Source: Arthrobacter sp042667405
GTDB taxonomy: Bacteria > Actinomycetota > Actinomycetes > Actinomycetales > Micrococcaceae
Reading direction: 5' to 3'
DNA length: 64,000 nt
Assembly: GCF_042667405.1 (NCBI RefSeq)
Contig: NZ_JBHVAL010000001.1
Location: 558,001 to 622,000 of the forward strand
Below the pieces are notes generated by a model, which saw only the letters and a program-made list of their open reading frames with translations, made no database searches and was not told the origin of the DNA. Shown piece after piece: positions 36,438 through 46,792 of this stretch. Numbering within the stretch: the stretch's first letter is position 1; each line of letters starts with the position of its first letter. A program made the translations under genes and the position numbers.

Positions 36438-37280
36438 TCAGGAAGCGGTGAACACGCTGATCCGGAACTTCGCCGTGGCGTCCACGGCTCCGTTCGACGC
36501 TGCCAGTTGGGACAGCTGCTCCTGGCTGAGATGGTGTCCAGCCGGCCCCATGTACGCCAGGTCGGCTACTTCGCTTCCCGACAACACCAGCGGCACGTCC
36601 AGGGAACGGCTGGAGGGCGGATCGAAATAGCCGCTCATGGACTCGGCCAACCGCTCTTCCTTCCCCTCTTCAATGCCGAGCATCCCTGTCCTCACAGCGA
36701 TCTCCTGGAGATGGCCGGGCCTCGGCGTCACCACCAGGAGCGATCCTCCGGGGCGCAGAACCCGCGCAAACTCCGCAGGGCTCCGCGGGGCGAAAACAAC
36801 CATTACGACGTCGGCCGAGTTATCCGCCATGGGCAATGGACGCCAAATATCCCACACTACGTTGGCAGCCTCAGGGTTGAGCCGTGCAGCCCGGCGAAGG
36901 GCGAACTTGGAAATGTCCAGGCCGACGGCAGTTGCGCCTGTAGTGTCCAGGACAGCGTGAAGGTAATGGCCGGTGCCTGTGCCGGCGTCGAGAACCAGTG
37001 CTTCCGGGCCTTGGATGGCCCCTGCGGCCATCTCTGCCAGTGCCGTGGCCAATTCCGCGTAGTGCCCGGCTGCAAGGAACCGGGCCCTGGCGGCCACCAT
37101 CTCGGCTGTGTCCGCTTCGAAGACCGTGCCTTTTCCTGTAAGGAAGTTGAAATAGCCTTGCTTGGCAGCATCAAACCGATGGCCGGTCCCGCACGCGAGG
37201 GTTGCCGGACGGCCCTCCCGCAACTCGAAAAGTCCTTGGCAAACGGGGCATCGCAGGGCAGAGACGGCGTCGGACAACAT
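36438..37280 (-). CDS. RlmA-type 23S rRNA (guanine-N1)-methyltransferase
   Basis: A 280-aa SAM enzyme with an N-terminal zinc ribbon (CPVCQGLF, then ACGTGHRFD) near residues 11-35 and AKQGYFNFL, both hallmarks of the RlmA/TlrB family. The SAM domain has VLDAGTGTGHYLHAVL near residue 97, GLDISKFAL and VFAPRSPAEFARVLRPGG. Enterobacterial RlmA methylates G745 and Gram-positive RlmA(II)/TlrB G748, which affects tylosin binding; which base is modified here cannot be read from sequence. The ATG at 37280, with AGGA upstream, fits the zinc ribbon position; the open frame extends upstream to 37403 over the start of the divergent S9 gene. Confidence 0.88.
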   Translation of the reverse strand: MLSDAVSALRCPVCQGLFELREGRPATLACGTGHRFDAAKQGYFNFLTGKGTVFEADTAEMVAARARFLAAGHYAELATALAEMAAGAIQGPEALVLDAGTGTGHYLHAVLDTTGATAVGLDISKFALRRAARLNPEAANVVWDIWRPLPMADNSADVVMVVFAPRSPAEFARVLRPGGSLLVVTPRPGHLQEIAVRTGMLGIEEGKEERLAESMSGYFDPPSSRSLDVPLVLSGSEVADLAYMGPAGHHLSQEQLSQLAASNGAVDATAKFRISVFTAS

Positions 37281-37349
37281 GGCTTCAATCCTACGGCTGG
37301 ACGGAGTGTCTGGTGCCGCCGGTCGGGCCCTGCCGCTAGGCTCACCATC

Positions 37350-39365
37350 GTGAAACCCGAGCAGCTGCCCCTGTTGAACTCCGTGTCCGCCCCGGCAATC
37401 CACCCTGATGGCACCAGGGCGGTGGTATCAGTCACGAGGCCGGATTTCGACGCCGACAGTTACGTTGGCCAGCTATGGTCAGTCCCGCTGGACAACACCA
37501 AGTACCCGCGTCGCATCACCCGCGGGTTCAGGGACACTTCTCCGGCATTCTCACCGGACGGGCTGGTCCTCGCCTTCCTGCGAAGCGATCCCGGGGGCAA
37601 ACCCCAAGTGTTCGTAGTGGAGTCGGCGGGCGGCGAACCACAGAAGATCACAAACCAGGCCGCCGGCGTCGAAAGCTTCACCTGGGCGCCGGACTCGCAC
37701 CGCATCGCCTTCCAGGCCAGGGTCCCCGAACAGGGGCGTTATGGAACCATCGATGGCGTCGGTCCGGGAGCCGAAGATCCGCGCTATATCGTTGCCAACC
37801 AGTACATGATGAACGGCGTCGGCTACGCCGCCGACCAGCGGCAGCAACTGTTCGTGGTCGAGGTCCCCGAGTTGGGTGGTGAGCCGGCAGTGACTCCCCG
37901 GGGCCGGTCAGCCCATGAGCAGCCCGTGCCGGAAAGCCTTGGTCTCCCCGCCCCGCGGCAGCTCACTTTCGGCGATTCCGACCACACTTCGCCCGCCTTC
38001 TCGGCTGATGGGGCCCACCTCTATTTCGTCGCCGCGCTTCATGAAGGTCACGACGACGATCTGGTCACCTCGGTTTACCGGGTCGAGGCCGCCGGAGGCG
38101 AGCCGGTCGTCGTCGAACCTGTCAACCGTAAACCACAGACCGTCAGCGCTGTGAGGGCTTCGGAGGATGGCCGGTGGTTGTTTTACATCGCCCAGGATCT
38201 CGGAGATACCGGCAGGGACTTTGTGGCGCGGAATTCTGTCCTCCACGCGATGCCGTCCGGTGGGGGAGAGGCCGTGGCACTGACCGACGTTGAACACCTG
38301 GACGTCTCGAGACCGCTGGAAACAAGCGGGCCGGCAAGCGTCCTTGTCCTGAACACCGCCTTGGGCTCTGTCGAACTCCTGGGTGTCACTGCTGATGGCA
38401 CCATCACTCCGCTCGTCTACGGTGCGCGGGTGGTCATCGGGGCATCTGTTGCCGCCAACGGGGAGACAGCGGTGACCCTCTCCGATGCTTCCACGGTCGG
38501 GGATGTGGCGTCTTTGGAGCGTGGTGAACTTCGCCTCCTGACGGACTTCTCCGGGAACCTGCGGAACAACTCCACAGTCATTGAGCCCATGGATTTTGAG
38601 TCCGAATCAAGCGACGGCCACCCTGTTCACGGCTGGCTGGTGATGCCCGAAGGCCCCGGACCACACCCGGTCCTCCTCACCATCCACGGCGGCCCATTCT
38701 CCCAATACACGGGAGCCTTCTTTGACGAGGCCCAGGTTTACGCGGCGGCCGGATACGCGGTGCTGATGTGCAACCCCCGCGGTTCCTCAGGCTATGGACA
38801 GGAACATGGGCGTGCCATCAAGGGGCAGATGGGCACTCTGGACATGCAGGATGTGCTTTCCTTCCTGGACGCAGCCCTGTCCTCCCATGCGTCCTTGGAC
38901 CCTGAGCAAGTGGGCATCATGGGCGGTTCCTATGGCGGCTATTTGACGGCGTGGATCATCGCCCACCACCACAGGTTCAAGGCAGCGATCGTGGAACGGG
39001 GTTTCCTTGACCCTGTCAGCTTTGCCGGTTCCTCGGACATCGGCTGGTTCTTCGGCAGCGAATACACCGGACCAACGCGGGAGCAAATGGACGCCCAAAG
39101 TCCGATGGCCGTCGTAGGAAAAGTCAACACGCCGACGCTGGTTGTGCACAGTGAAAATGATCTGCGCTGCCCCATTGAACAAGGCCAGCGCTATTACGCG
39201 CACTTGAAGGCACAGGGAGTGGACACAGCCCTGCTTGTATTCCCGGGCGAGGATCACGAGTTGTCCCGCTCCGGGACGCCGCACCATCGCCGTCAGCGCT
39301 TCGAGCACATCCTCAAATGGTGGGCAAAGTATCTTCCGACCACCGCAAACCAACCAGAGGCCTAA
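37350..39365 (+). CDS. S9-family prolyl oligopeptidase/acylaminoacyl peptidase
   Basis: A 671-aa serine peptidase. Residues about 15-420 form a beta-propeller with repeated blades (FSPDGLVLAFLR, APDSHRIAFQ, FSADGAHLYFV), and residues about 430-665 an alpha/beta hydrolase domain. The catalytic triad is seen as GGSYGGYLTAW (Ser, about residue 530), SENDLRCPIEQG (Asp) and EDHELSRSG (His). The GTG at 37350 is the natural start; the same frame stays open 1.58 kb further upstream, but that stretch is antisense to nfeD and the rRNA methyltransferase gene. No signal peptide, so cytosolic peptide degradation is likely. Convergent with def, 20 bp apart. Confidence 0.92.
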   Translation: MKPEQLPLLNSVSAPAIHPDGTRAVVSVTRPDFDADSYVGQLWSVPLDNTKYPRRITRGFRDTSPAFSPDGLVLAFLRSDPGGKPQVFVVESAGGEPQKITNQAAGVESFTWAPDSHRIAFQARVPEQGRYGTIDGVGPGAEDPRYIVANQYMMNGVGYAADQRQQLFVVEVPELGGEPAVTPRGRSAHEQPVPESLGLPAPRQLTFGDSDHTSPAFSADGAHLYFVAALHEGHDDDLVTSVYRVEAAGGEPVVVEPVNRKPQTVSAVRASEDGRWLFYIAQDLGDTGRDFVARNSVLHAMPSGGGEAVALTDVEHLDVSRPLETSGPASVLVLNTALGSVELLGVTADGTITPLVYGARVVIGASVAANGETAVTLSDASTVGDVASLERGELRLLTDFSGNLRNNSTVIEPMDFESESSDGHPVHGWLVMPEGPGPHPVLLTIHGGPFSQYTGAFFDEAQVYAAAGYAVLMCNPRGSSGYGQEHGRAIKGQMGTLDMQDVLSFLDAALSSHASLDPEQVGIMGGSYGGYLTAWIIAHHHRFKAAIVERGFLDPVSFAGSSDIGWFFGSEYTGPTREQMDAQSPMAVVGKVNTPTLVVHSENDLRCPIEQGQRYYAHLKAQGVDTALLVFPGEDHELSRSGTPHHRRQRFEHILKWWAKYLPTTANQPEA

Positions 39366-39385
39366 GACGCCGGTCACTCACTGTT

Positions 39386-40060
39386 TCAGCCAAGGAAACC
39401 GAGCGCGCTGCGGGCTGCGCCGATGTCCGGAGAAGCCCACCGGACGGTGTGCTCGGCGTTGCTCGACAGTGACCGGATCTCAGCCCTGTCCAGGTACAGG
39501 ACACCGTGGAGGTGGTCGGTTTCATGCTGGACGATACGCGCCTGCCACCCCGAGAACCACTCCTCCACAGGTTCACCTGAAGGCGTGGCATAGGACAACT
39601 CGACATTCCGGTGCCGTTCCACAACAGCCTGGTATCCCTGGACGGAGAGACATCCTTCATAGAACGAAGCTGTTTCCGCGCCCAAGGGCCGGTACGTCGG
39701 ATTAACGATGGCGAAAAAATCCAGCTGCTCCCGGTGGCGCACCTCAGCGGAAACAGGATCGATGTCGTACTTGTCCTCGAGGACAGCCAGCTGCAGGGGA
39801 ATACCCAGTTGTGGAGCCGCCAGGCCGACACCCGGCGCTGCATGCATGGCCTCGCGCATCCGGTCGATCAGTGCGGCAAGTTCGACGTCGTCCAGCTGGC
39901 CGTCGTAGGGGGCAGCGAGCTGGCGCAGCACCGGGTGCCCCGCTTGGACGATCGGGGGCAGGTCCTGCGAGTCCAGCAACCGCCGGACGGCGTCCCGGAT
40001 TTGGGTGGGATTGAAGTCCGCGGCCGGACTCGTGGCTCCGGGATGGGTTTGATGCGTCAT
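39386..40060 (-). CDS. def: Peptide deformylase
   Basis: A 224-aa metalloenzyme that removes the formyl group from nascent N-terminal methionine. The three family motifs are present in order: GVGLAAPQLGIP near residue 77, EGCLSVQGY with the metal Cys near residue 132, and QHETDHLHGVL with the HExxH zinc/iron site near residue 174. The N-terminal 35 residues are longer than in E. coli Def, as is common in actinobacteria. It is transcribed toward the S9 peptidase gene, and divergent from a small NTF2-like gene with a 51-bp gap. Confidence 0.95.
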   Translation of the reverse strand: MTHQTHPGATSPAADFNPTQIRDAVRRLLDSQDLPPIVQAGHPVLRQLAAPYDGQLDDVELAALIDRMREAMHAAPGVGLAAPQLGIPLQLAVLEDKYDIDPVSAEVRHREQLDFFAIVNPTYRPLGAETASFYEGCLSVQGYQAVVERHRNVELSYATPSGEPVEEWFSGWQARIVQHETDHLHGVLYLDRAEIRSLSSNAEHTVRWASPDIGAARSALGFLG

Positions 40061-40111
40061 GGGTCGAGCCTATCGCCACGTGCGTCTTCGGTGGTGGGCT
40101 AGGCTCATGGA

Positions 40112-40519
40112 ATGACCACTCCCACCTCTCTGGAGCACGTGCTCGGGTTCGTGCGGGCAGTTGAAGCCGGCGGCGGCTCAGCCGAACTGCGGCCTTTCCT
40201 GGCCGAGGACTTTCAGCTCACTGAATGGCCTCATGCCCTGTCCAAGACCGGCTCCACCCGGAATCTTGCCGAAACCCTTTCGGGCGCCGACCACAGCCAG
40301 GACATCGTGGCCGACCAACGCTTTGAGATCGTCCGCACCACCAGCGAGGAAGACCGGGTGGTGCTGGAGATGAACTGGTCGGCCACGCTGCTTCTGGACC
40401 TTCCACATTGGGACCGCGGTGACACCATCCGCGCACGGAGCACGGCGGTCTTCCAGCTGAGGGATGGCCTGATCATCAGCCAGGATACCTACGACTGCTA
40501 CTACACGGCGCCTGAGTAG
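40112..40519 (+). CDS. NTF2/SnoaL-like small protein
   Basis: A 135-aa protein with the cone-shaped NTF2-like pattern: an N-terminal helix (LEHVLGFVRAVEAGG), a LAEDFQLTEWP strand, and a long beta sheet ending in AVFQLRDGLIISQDTYDCYY. Proteins of this fold act as small-ligand enzymes or binding proteins; the function here is unknown. Its TAG directly abuts the stop codon of the convergent FAD oxidoreductase, with no spacer and no hairpin between. Confidence 0.75.
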   Translation: MTTPTSLEHVLGFVRAVEAGGGSAELRPFLAEDFQLTEWPHALSKTGSTRNLAETLSGADHSQDIVADQRFEIVRTTSEEDRVVLEMNWSATLLLDLPHWDRGDTIRARSTAVFQLRDGLIISQDTYDCYYTAPE

Positions 40520-41650
40520 TTATCGCATGGTGAAGCGCCGCTCCACGAGCTGCGTAACACCAGGCATCCCCAGCAGGCCGGCGAAGAGCCTGTTCCTCAC
40601 TGTCATGGCTGCCGGTGGAAGCGGCCTGCCCAAGGCCATGTTCAGGCCCGCCTGCCGCGATGCCCGAAGCGCAGCCTTCCTCCGGGCCTTTTCAAAGTCC
40701 TGAAGCAACGCCCCGACGTCGCATCCTCCCAAGGAGGCGTTGATGATGGGCGACAGGGCCGCTGCGTCCAGCCACCCCAGGTTCATGCCCTGCCCGCCGA
40801 TGGGGCTGATTTCGTGGGCCGCGTCCCCGAGCAACACCACCCGCCCGTGGACCATGCGCGGAAGCAACCGCGACTGCACCTCAAAAGCGCTGAGCATCGT
40901 ATTGCCGGCCGGCTCCAGCACCTCACCCGTTCGTGACTCGACCAACCCTGCCAGAGAATCCGCCGTCGCGCCTCTGGCCGGTGCACCAAGCCGTACCACC
41001 CACCTTCGGACGCCACCGGGCAGCGGAAAGGACTCGACAATTCCAGCGGGTTCCAGATAGAGCACTGCATCCGCACCATGGCCGGTGCTGTCGGGGAAGT
41101 CGCCCATGAGGTACGCGTCCGGGTACCTCTTTGAAGGAACGTTCGGGGCGAAGCGGCATCGGAGGGAAGAGTGGGCGCCATCTGCAACGATGACTAGCGA
41201 GGCGGTGAACTCCTGGCTGCCCACCGTTGAACGGGCCAGGACACGCACGTTGGCACCTTCGTCGCATACCTCCAGGACCTCGAAACCCCGTTCAATCGAC
41301 GCCGCATCCAGTCCGAGCACCGCGTCCTCCAGCACCTTCTCGGTGATGGTCTGGGGGACTGCCAGGATGAACGGAAAGGCGGGATCGCTGTCGAAGGGCA
41401 GTTCGGCGACTTTGTGCCGCCGGCTGTAGGCGACGCCCTTCGTGATATGGACCCCGGCGGAAACGAGCTCGGGTGCAACGCCGGCACGTTCCAATTCCGC
41501 AAGGGCCGGTGGATGGATTCCGATCGCGCGTGAGCGCGTGCTTCTGCTGGTCCGGCGTTCGAGGATACGGACCCTGTGGCCGCCCTGGAGGAGCCGCAAG
41601 CCCATGAAGAGGCCTACAGGACCCGCTCCAACAACGACGACGTCAAGCAC
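40520..41650 (-). CDS. FAD-dependent oxidoreductase (aromatic hydroxylase-like)
   Basis: A 376-aa flavoprotein monooxygenase-like enzyme. It shows the Rossmann GAGPVGLFMGLRLL with the acidic end of strand 2 (ILERR), the DG-type motif LVIVADGAHSSLRC near residue 158, and the second FAD motif VVLLGDAAHEISPIGGQGMNLG near residue 270. Family relatives hydroxylate aromatic or polyketide-derived rings. It is the last gene of a three-gene operon with a type III polyketide synthase and a methyltransferase; its start overlaps the methyltransferase stop by 8 nt. Tailoring of the polyketide product is the likely role. Confidence 0.85.
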   Translation of the reverse strand: MLDVVVVGAGPVGLFMGLRLLQGGHRVRILERRTSRSTRSRAIGIHPPALAELERAGVAPELVSAGVHITKGVAYSRRHKVAELPFDSDPAFPFILAVPQTITEKVLEDAVLGLDAASIERGFEVLEVCDEGANVRVLARSTVGSQEFTASLVIVADGAHSSLRCRFAPNVPSKRYPDAYLMGDFPDSTGHGADAVLYLEPAGIVESFPLPGGVRRWVVRLGAPARGATADSLAGLVESRTGEVLEPAGNTMLSAFEVQSRLLPRMVHGRVVLLGDAAHEISPIGGQGMNLGWLDAAALSPIINASLGGCDVGALLQDFEKARRKAALRASRQAGLNMALGRPLPPAAMTVRNRLFAGLLGMPGVTQLVERRFTMR

Positions 41651-42368
41651 TTTCCTGCTTCCCCGATCCGCGGTGCTCGTGGATGAGCATGTTGTGCCAA
41701 GGGCCGTTTCGCTCAGCCCGCCAGCCCGGTGGTATGACAGACGTTAGTTCCGGCAATGTGTAACTGCGCCTGATGGACAGCAGGCCGTCTTTCACAATGT
41801 AGGAACCCCACCCCAACGGCCAGAAGCCTGCCATGAAGAGGACGTAGGCAATATTGCTGCGCGTGAGATCGTTGTGGAGCGCCACCCGCCGGGCGAGCAG
41901 TTCGGAGTCACGCAGCACCCCGGCGAACTGCCGCGCATCAAGATGGTGCAGCATGTGATTGGAAATCACGACGTCGAATTCCAGGCCCTCGGCTACCAGT
42001 TCCGAACTATGGGCCTGTCGGTAAGACACTCCCTCCACGGGGCTTAGGCCAGTCGCAAAAGCATAGGCCCGGGGGTCCGGATCAATTGCAGTCACGTCCA
42101 GCACGAAGCCGTCCCGCCGCGCCCACCGGCCAAGGCTGCGGGCCACGTCGCCGCTGCCACTTCCAATGTCCAGCAAGGTCGCACGCCCGGTTTCGGCCAA
42201 GAGCGGACGGAGGCGGCGTTCATAGGTCCGCCGCCATCGTGAAAGGAGCCTGTTAACGATGGGGAAGCGCGCATACGTCCTGTTCAGCAGCAGCGGATCA
42301 CAGTCGGGGCCGTCCATGTCCTCAACGCTGTAAAGGTCCCTCTCCTTGAGGGACCCCCAAGGACTCAC
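41643..42368 (-). CDS. Class I SAM-dependent methyltransferase (polyketide operon)
   Basis: A 241-aa methyltransferase with the SAM loop LLDIGSGSGDVARSL near residue 66, the acidic IDPDPRAYAFA, and the VISNHMLHHLD motif near residue 135. A HNDLTRSNIAYVLFM stretch and two hydrophobic segments near residue 178 are typical of the methyltransferases found beside type III PKS genes. Start codon and the upstream PKS stop overlap by 4 nt (ATGA), and its stop overlaps the next gene by 8 nt, so the three are translationally coupled. O- or C-methylation of the polyketide is likely. Confidence 0.85.
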   Translation of the reverse strand: MSPWGSLKERDLYSVEDMDGPDCDPLLLNRTYARFPIVNRLLSRWRRTYERRLRPLLAETGRATLLDIGSGSGDVARSLGRWARRDGFVLDVTAIDPDPRAYAFATGLSPVEGVSYRQAHSSELVAEGLEFDVVISNHMLHHLDARQFAGVLRDSELLARRVALHNDLTRSNIAYVLFMAGFWPLGWGSYIVKDGLLSIRRSYTLPELTSVIPPGWRAERNGPWHNMLIHEHRGSGKQESA

Positions 42369-43501
42369 AGAGCGGGGGAGACCAGGGTGAAAAGGCCGGT
42401 CTCCACCGTGAGGCCGGGGCCGAAGGCCATGGAGCAGATCCGCTCTTCCCGTTCAGTGGCTGGCTGTCCCAGCATGTACTTCAGGACGAACAGGACCGTG
42501 GCACTGCTCATGTTGCCGAATTCCCGCAGCGTCTCCCTGGCTGGTACCAGCTGCTCCTGGGTCAGTTCCAACTTCGACTCGACCTTGTCCAGGATGCTGC
42601 GGCCGCCCGGATGGATGGCCCAGTGGGTGATGTCCCGGTACGGCACGCCGGCGAGCTCCGGTTCCTTGGCCAGCAGGGGCTCCAGGGCACCGGTGATGTG
42701 TTCTTCGATAATGTGTGGCACGTAGGAGCCCAGGACCATCTCGAATCCCTCGTCGCCGATGTTCCAGGCCATGGCTTCCTCGCCAACCGGCGTCAAAACC
42801 GTTTCGAAGTGATCCAGTCGTATCACCGGTTCGTCACCCTCGGGTTCTTTGGCGGTGATGATTGCCGCTGCCGCGCCGTCGCCAAAAATCGCCGAACCCA
42901 TAATCGTGTCCGGATCGTTCGATGTCCTGACGTGGAGGGAACAGAGTTCCACACAGATCACCAAGACCACCGCTTCAGGATCCGCCGAGCAAAACTGTTT
43001 CGCGGCTTTCATGGCCGGAAAGGCGGCATAACAGCCCATGAACCCAAGGTGGTACCGCTGCACCGCTGGATTCAGGCCCAGGGCCCTCACAACCTTGTAG
43101 TCGGGACCGGGGTTGAAGAATCCCGTACAGGACACCGTGATCACATGCGTGATGTCGTCAAGATCAACCCCTTGGGCCCGGGCCACCGCTGTCTTGCCGG
43201 CCTCGATGAACAGTTTGGTGGCTTCGGTGGCAAATATTTCGTTGCGGACTTTGGTACTGGGGCTCAAGACGTTGTTGGTGCGCGGGTCGAAGAACTTGGG
43301 ATTCTCAGGATGTGCGTCGAGGCTCAACTCTTCCACAGCCGTGAAGCGGGTATCGATGGCGGCCGAATCGAAACACGTCGTGACGAGCCGGGTTCCCAGC
43401 CGCGTCAGGCCAGGTTGGGAGGCGAAAACCTCACGGGCTTGCTGCTGGACAAGGATGGTTGGCGGAACGGCGGTTTCGAGGGACCTCATGTATACCGGCA
43501 T
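42365..43501 (-). CDS. Type III polyketide synthase (chalcone/stilbene synthase-like)
   Basis: A 378-aa homodimeric iterative condensing enzyme. The catalytic triad is visible: Cys in VSCTGFFNPGPDY near residue 125, His in HWAIHPGGRSILDKVE near residue 300, and Asn in FGNMSSATVLFV near residue 330. The GFMGCYAAFPAMKAAKQFC stretch also fits bacterial type III enzymes. Malonyl-CoA is extended on an acyl starter to give pyrones or resorcinol-type rings; starter and ring type cannot be told here. It heads a coupled operon with a methyltransferase and a flavin oxidoreductase. The gene is divergent from a UvrA-like ATPase, with an 18-bp palindrome in the shared promoter region. Confidence 0.93.
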   Translation of the reverse strand: MPVYMRSLETAVPPTILVQQQAREVFASQPGLTRLGTRLVTTCFDSAAIDTRFTAVEELSLDAHPENPKFFDPRTNNVLSPSTKVRNEIFATEATKLFIEAGKTAVARAQGVDLDDITHVITVSCTGFFNPGPDYKVVRALGLNPAVQRYHLGFMGCYAAFPAMKAAKQFCSADPEAVVLVICVELCSLHVRTSNDPDTIMGSAIFGDGAAAAIITAKEPEGDEPVIRLDHFETVLTPVGEEAMAWNIGDEGFEMVLGSYVPHIIEEHITGALEPLLAKEPELAGVPYRDITHWAIHPGGRSILDKVESKLELTQEQLVPARETLREFGNMSSATVLFVLKYMLGQPATEREERICSMAFGPGLTVETGLFTLVSPAL

Positions 43502-43552
43502 GCTTCATTCTTAGTGAGTAAAGCCGGGAAGACAATGGCAGAATCAATCGTA

Positions 43553-43570
43553 TTGACCAAGGGTGGTCAA
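43553..43570. promoter_or_regulatory. Palindromic operator candidate between PKS and UvrA-like genes
   Basis: A perfect 7-bp inverted repeat, TTGACCA-AGGG-TGGTCAA, lies 52 bp from the PKS start and 60 bp from the UvrA-like start. Each arm contains TTGACC, close to the -35 consensus on both strands, so a bound repressor could control both genes. No regulator gene is next to it. Confidence 0.5.
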
Positions 43571-43630
43571 GGACAGAGGCGACGCCAGCGGGGGACTGTT
43601 GGGCAGCGCCGCCCAATGGACGGAGAAACC

Positions 43631-46024
<2,394 letters not shown>

Positions 46025-46109
46025 GAGCCACTTCCAGCAAGACTTCCAAACTGGTAGCGGGACGTGTTCGTGTGGGACGAGTTGCGCGGCAGGAACACCA
46101 GTACCGTTT

Positions 46110-46187
46110 TGCACTGATGCACAGAACCCCGGAGTGGTCTGATGCATGACTGGTGCTGGTCCGGACAGGGCGATGACTATCAGTGCA
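46110..46187. repeat. Cluster of short repeats at the left end of the island
   Basis: A 9-bp inverted pair (TGCACTGAT at 46110-46118, ATCAGTGCA at 46179-46187) encloses a direct repeat of CTGATGCA (46114-46121 and 46139-46146); a further inverted pair CACCAGT/ACTGGTG lies at 46097-46103 and 46149-46155. Such nesting is typical of recombinase or regulator binding regions. Confidence 0.45.
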
Positions 46188-46201
46188 CGTCTAGCTCGGA
46201 A

Positions 46202-46582
46202 TCAGCTCGGAAGAACCGGTTGGGCTGATGACTCCTGCTCTTCATCGAACCAGCGCACAGCGCCGCTGCCTTCGTAAGCCAGACTGAGTGTCTCCTGCAT
46301 CGCTGCCGCCTGCTGGACCGCAAGGTCGAGCTGTTCAACCACTAGGGAGACGCCGGAGACGCTTTCGTCGTGGTGTTCCGCGAAGTGGACTCCCGGCATG
46401 GCGCCCTGGTGCCATTGGGCGAGTTCACGCAGCACATGCTCAATGGAGCGCTGCGTGTCCATCAGGGCGCCCAAGACCTGGCCGCTTCCGGAGGGCCGGT
46501 CAAGCCGGCCACTGAGTTCGGCGAGCTCACCAGCGGCCCGCCGGAGGCTGCCGGATGCCTCGACCACGTCTTTTTCCCTCAA
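46202..46582 (-). CDS. Hypothetical helical protein of the island (TnpC-sized)
   Basis: A 126-aa soluble protein without membrane segments or cysteines. Residues 8-90 look alpha-helical with heptad-like spacing (LRRAAGELAELSGRL, TQRSIEHVLRELAQW, VVEQLDLAVQQAAAMQETL). I do not recognise a family. It is the most downstream gene of the island, 210 bp after the zinc-ribbon recombinase-like gene. Its size and helical nature resemble the small third protein of Tn554-like elements (TnpC, about 125 aa), but sequence similarity could not be tested. It could equally be a resident chromosomal gene. Confidence 0.6.
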   Translation of the reverse strand: MREKDVVEASGSLRRAAGELAELSGRLDRPSGSGQVLGALMDTQRSIEHVLRELAQWHQGAMPGVHFAEHHDESVSGVSLVVEQLDLAVQQAAAMQETLSLAYEGSGAVRWFDEEQESSAQPVLPS

Positions 46583-46727
46583 TGCTGCACCTGCTTTTCG
46601 TTGACGCCGTGGCCACCAGTTTACGTAAGCTTCCGTGCGCGACCAGTTCAGGCCGCGAGGACATCGCCTGAGGCATGGCAGGTGACGTTTGGTCTTTTCC
46701 GTGCACCAAACCGACGTGATCTATTAC

Positions 46728-46766
46728 GGCAGCGATCTAGCTGCATACTTCGCTGCCGAGTTTTTT
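46728..46766. other. Hairpin with T run downstream of the recombinase-like gene
   Basis: An 8-bp perfect stem (46728-46735 with 46750-46757, 14-nt loop) is followed on the plus strand by GAGTTTTTTC. No plus-strand gene ends here, so if it is a terminator it insulates the island from plus-strand read-through; on the minus strand the T run is missing. Confidence 0.35.
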
Positions 46767-46792
46767 CGGGACCCAGATCTGAAGACTCCGAC

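Noticed and set aside
35769..37349. The S9 peptidase frame stays open for 1.58 kb upstream of its likely GTG
   Set aside because: This stretch is antisense to nfeD and the rRNA methyltransferase gene, both with strong family motifs; the open frame is a by-product of GC-rich codon use.
42611..43630. An open frame continuous with the UvrA-like gene on the plus strand
   Set aside because: It is antisense to the type III PKS gene, and the UvrA homology begins only at about 43640.
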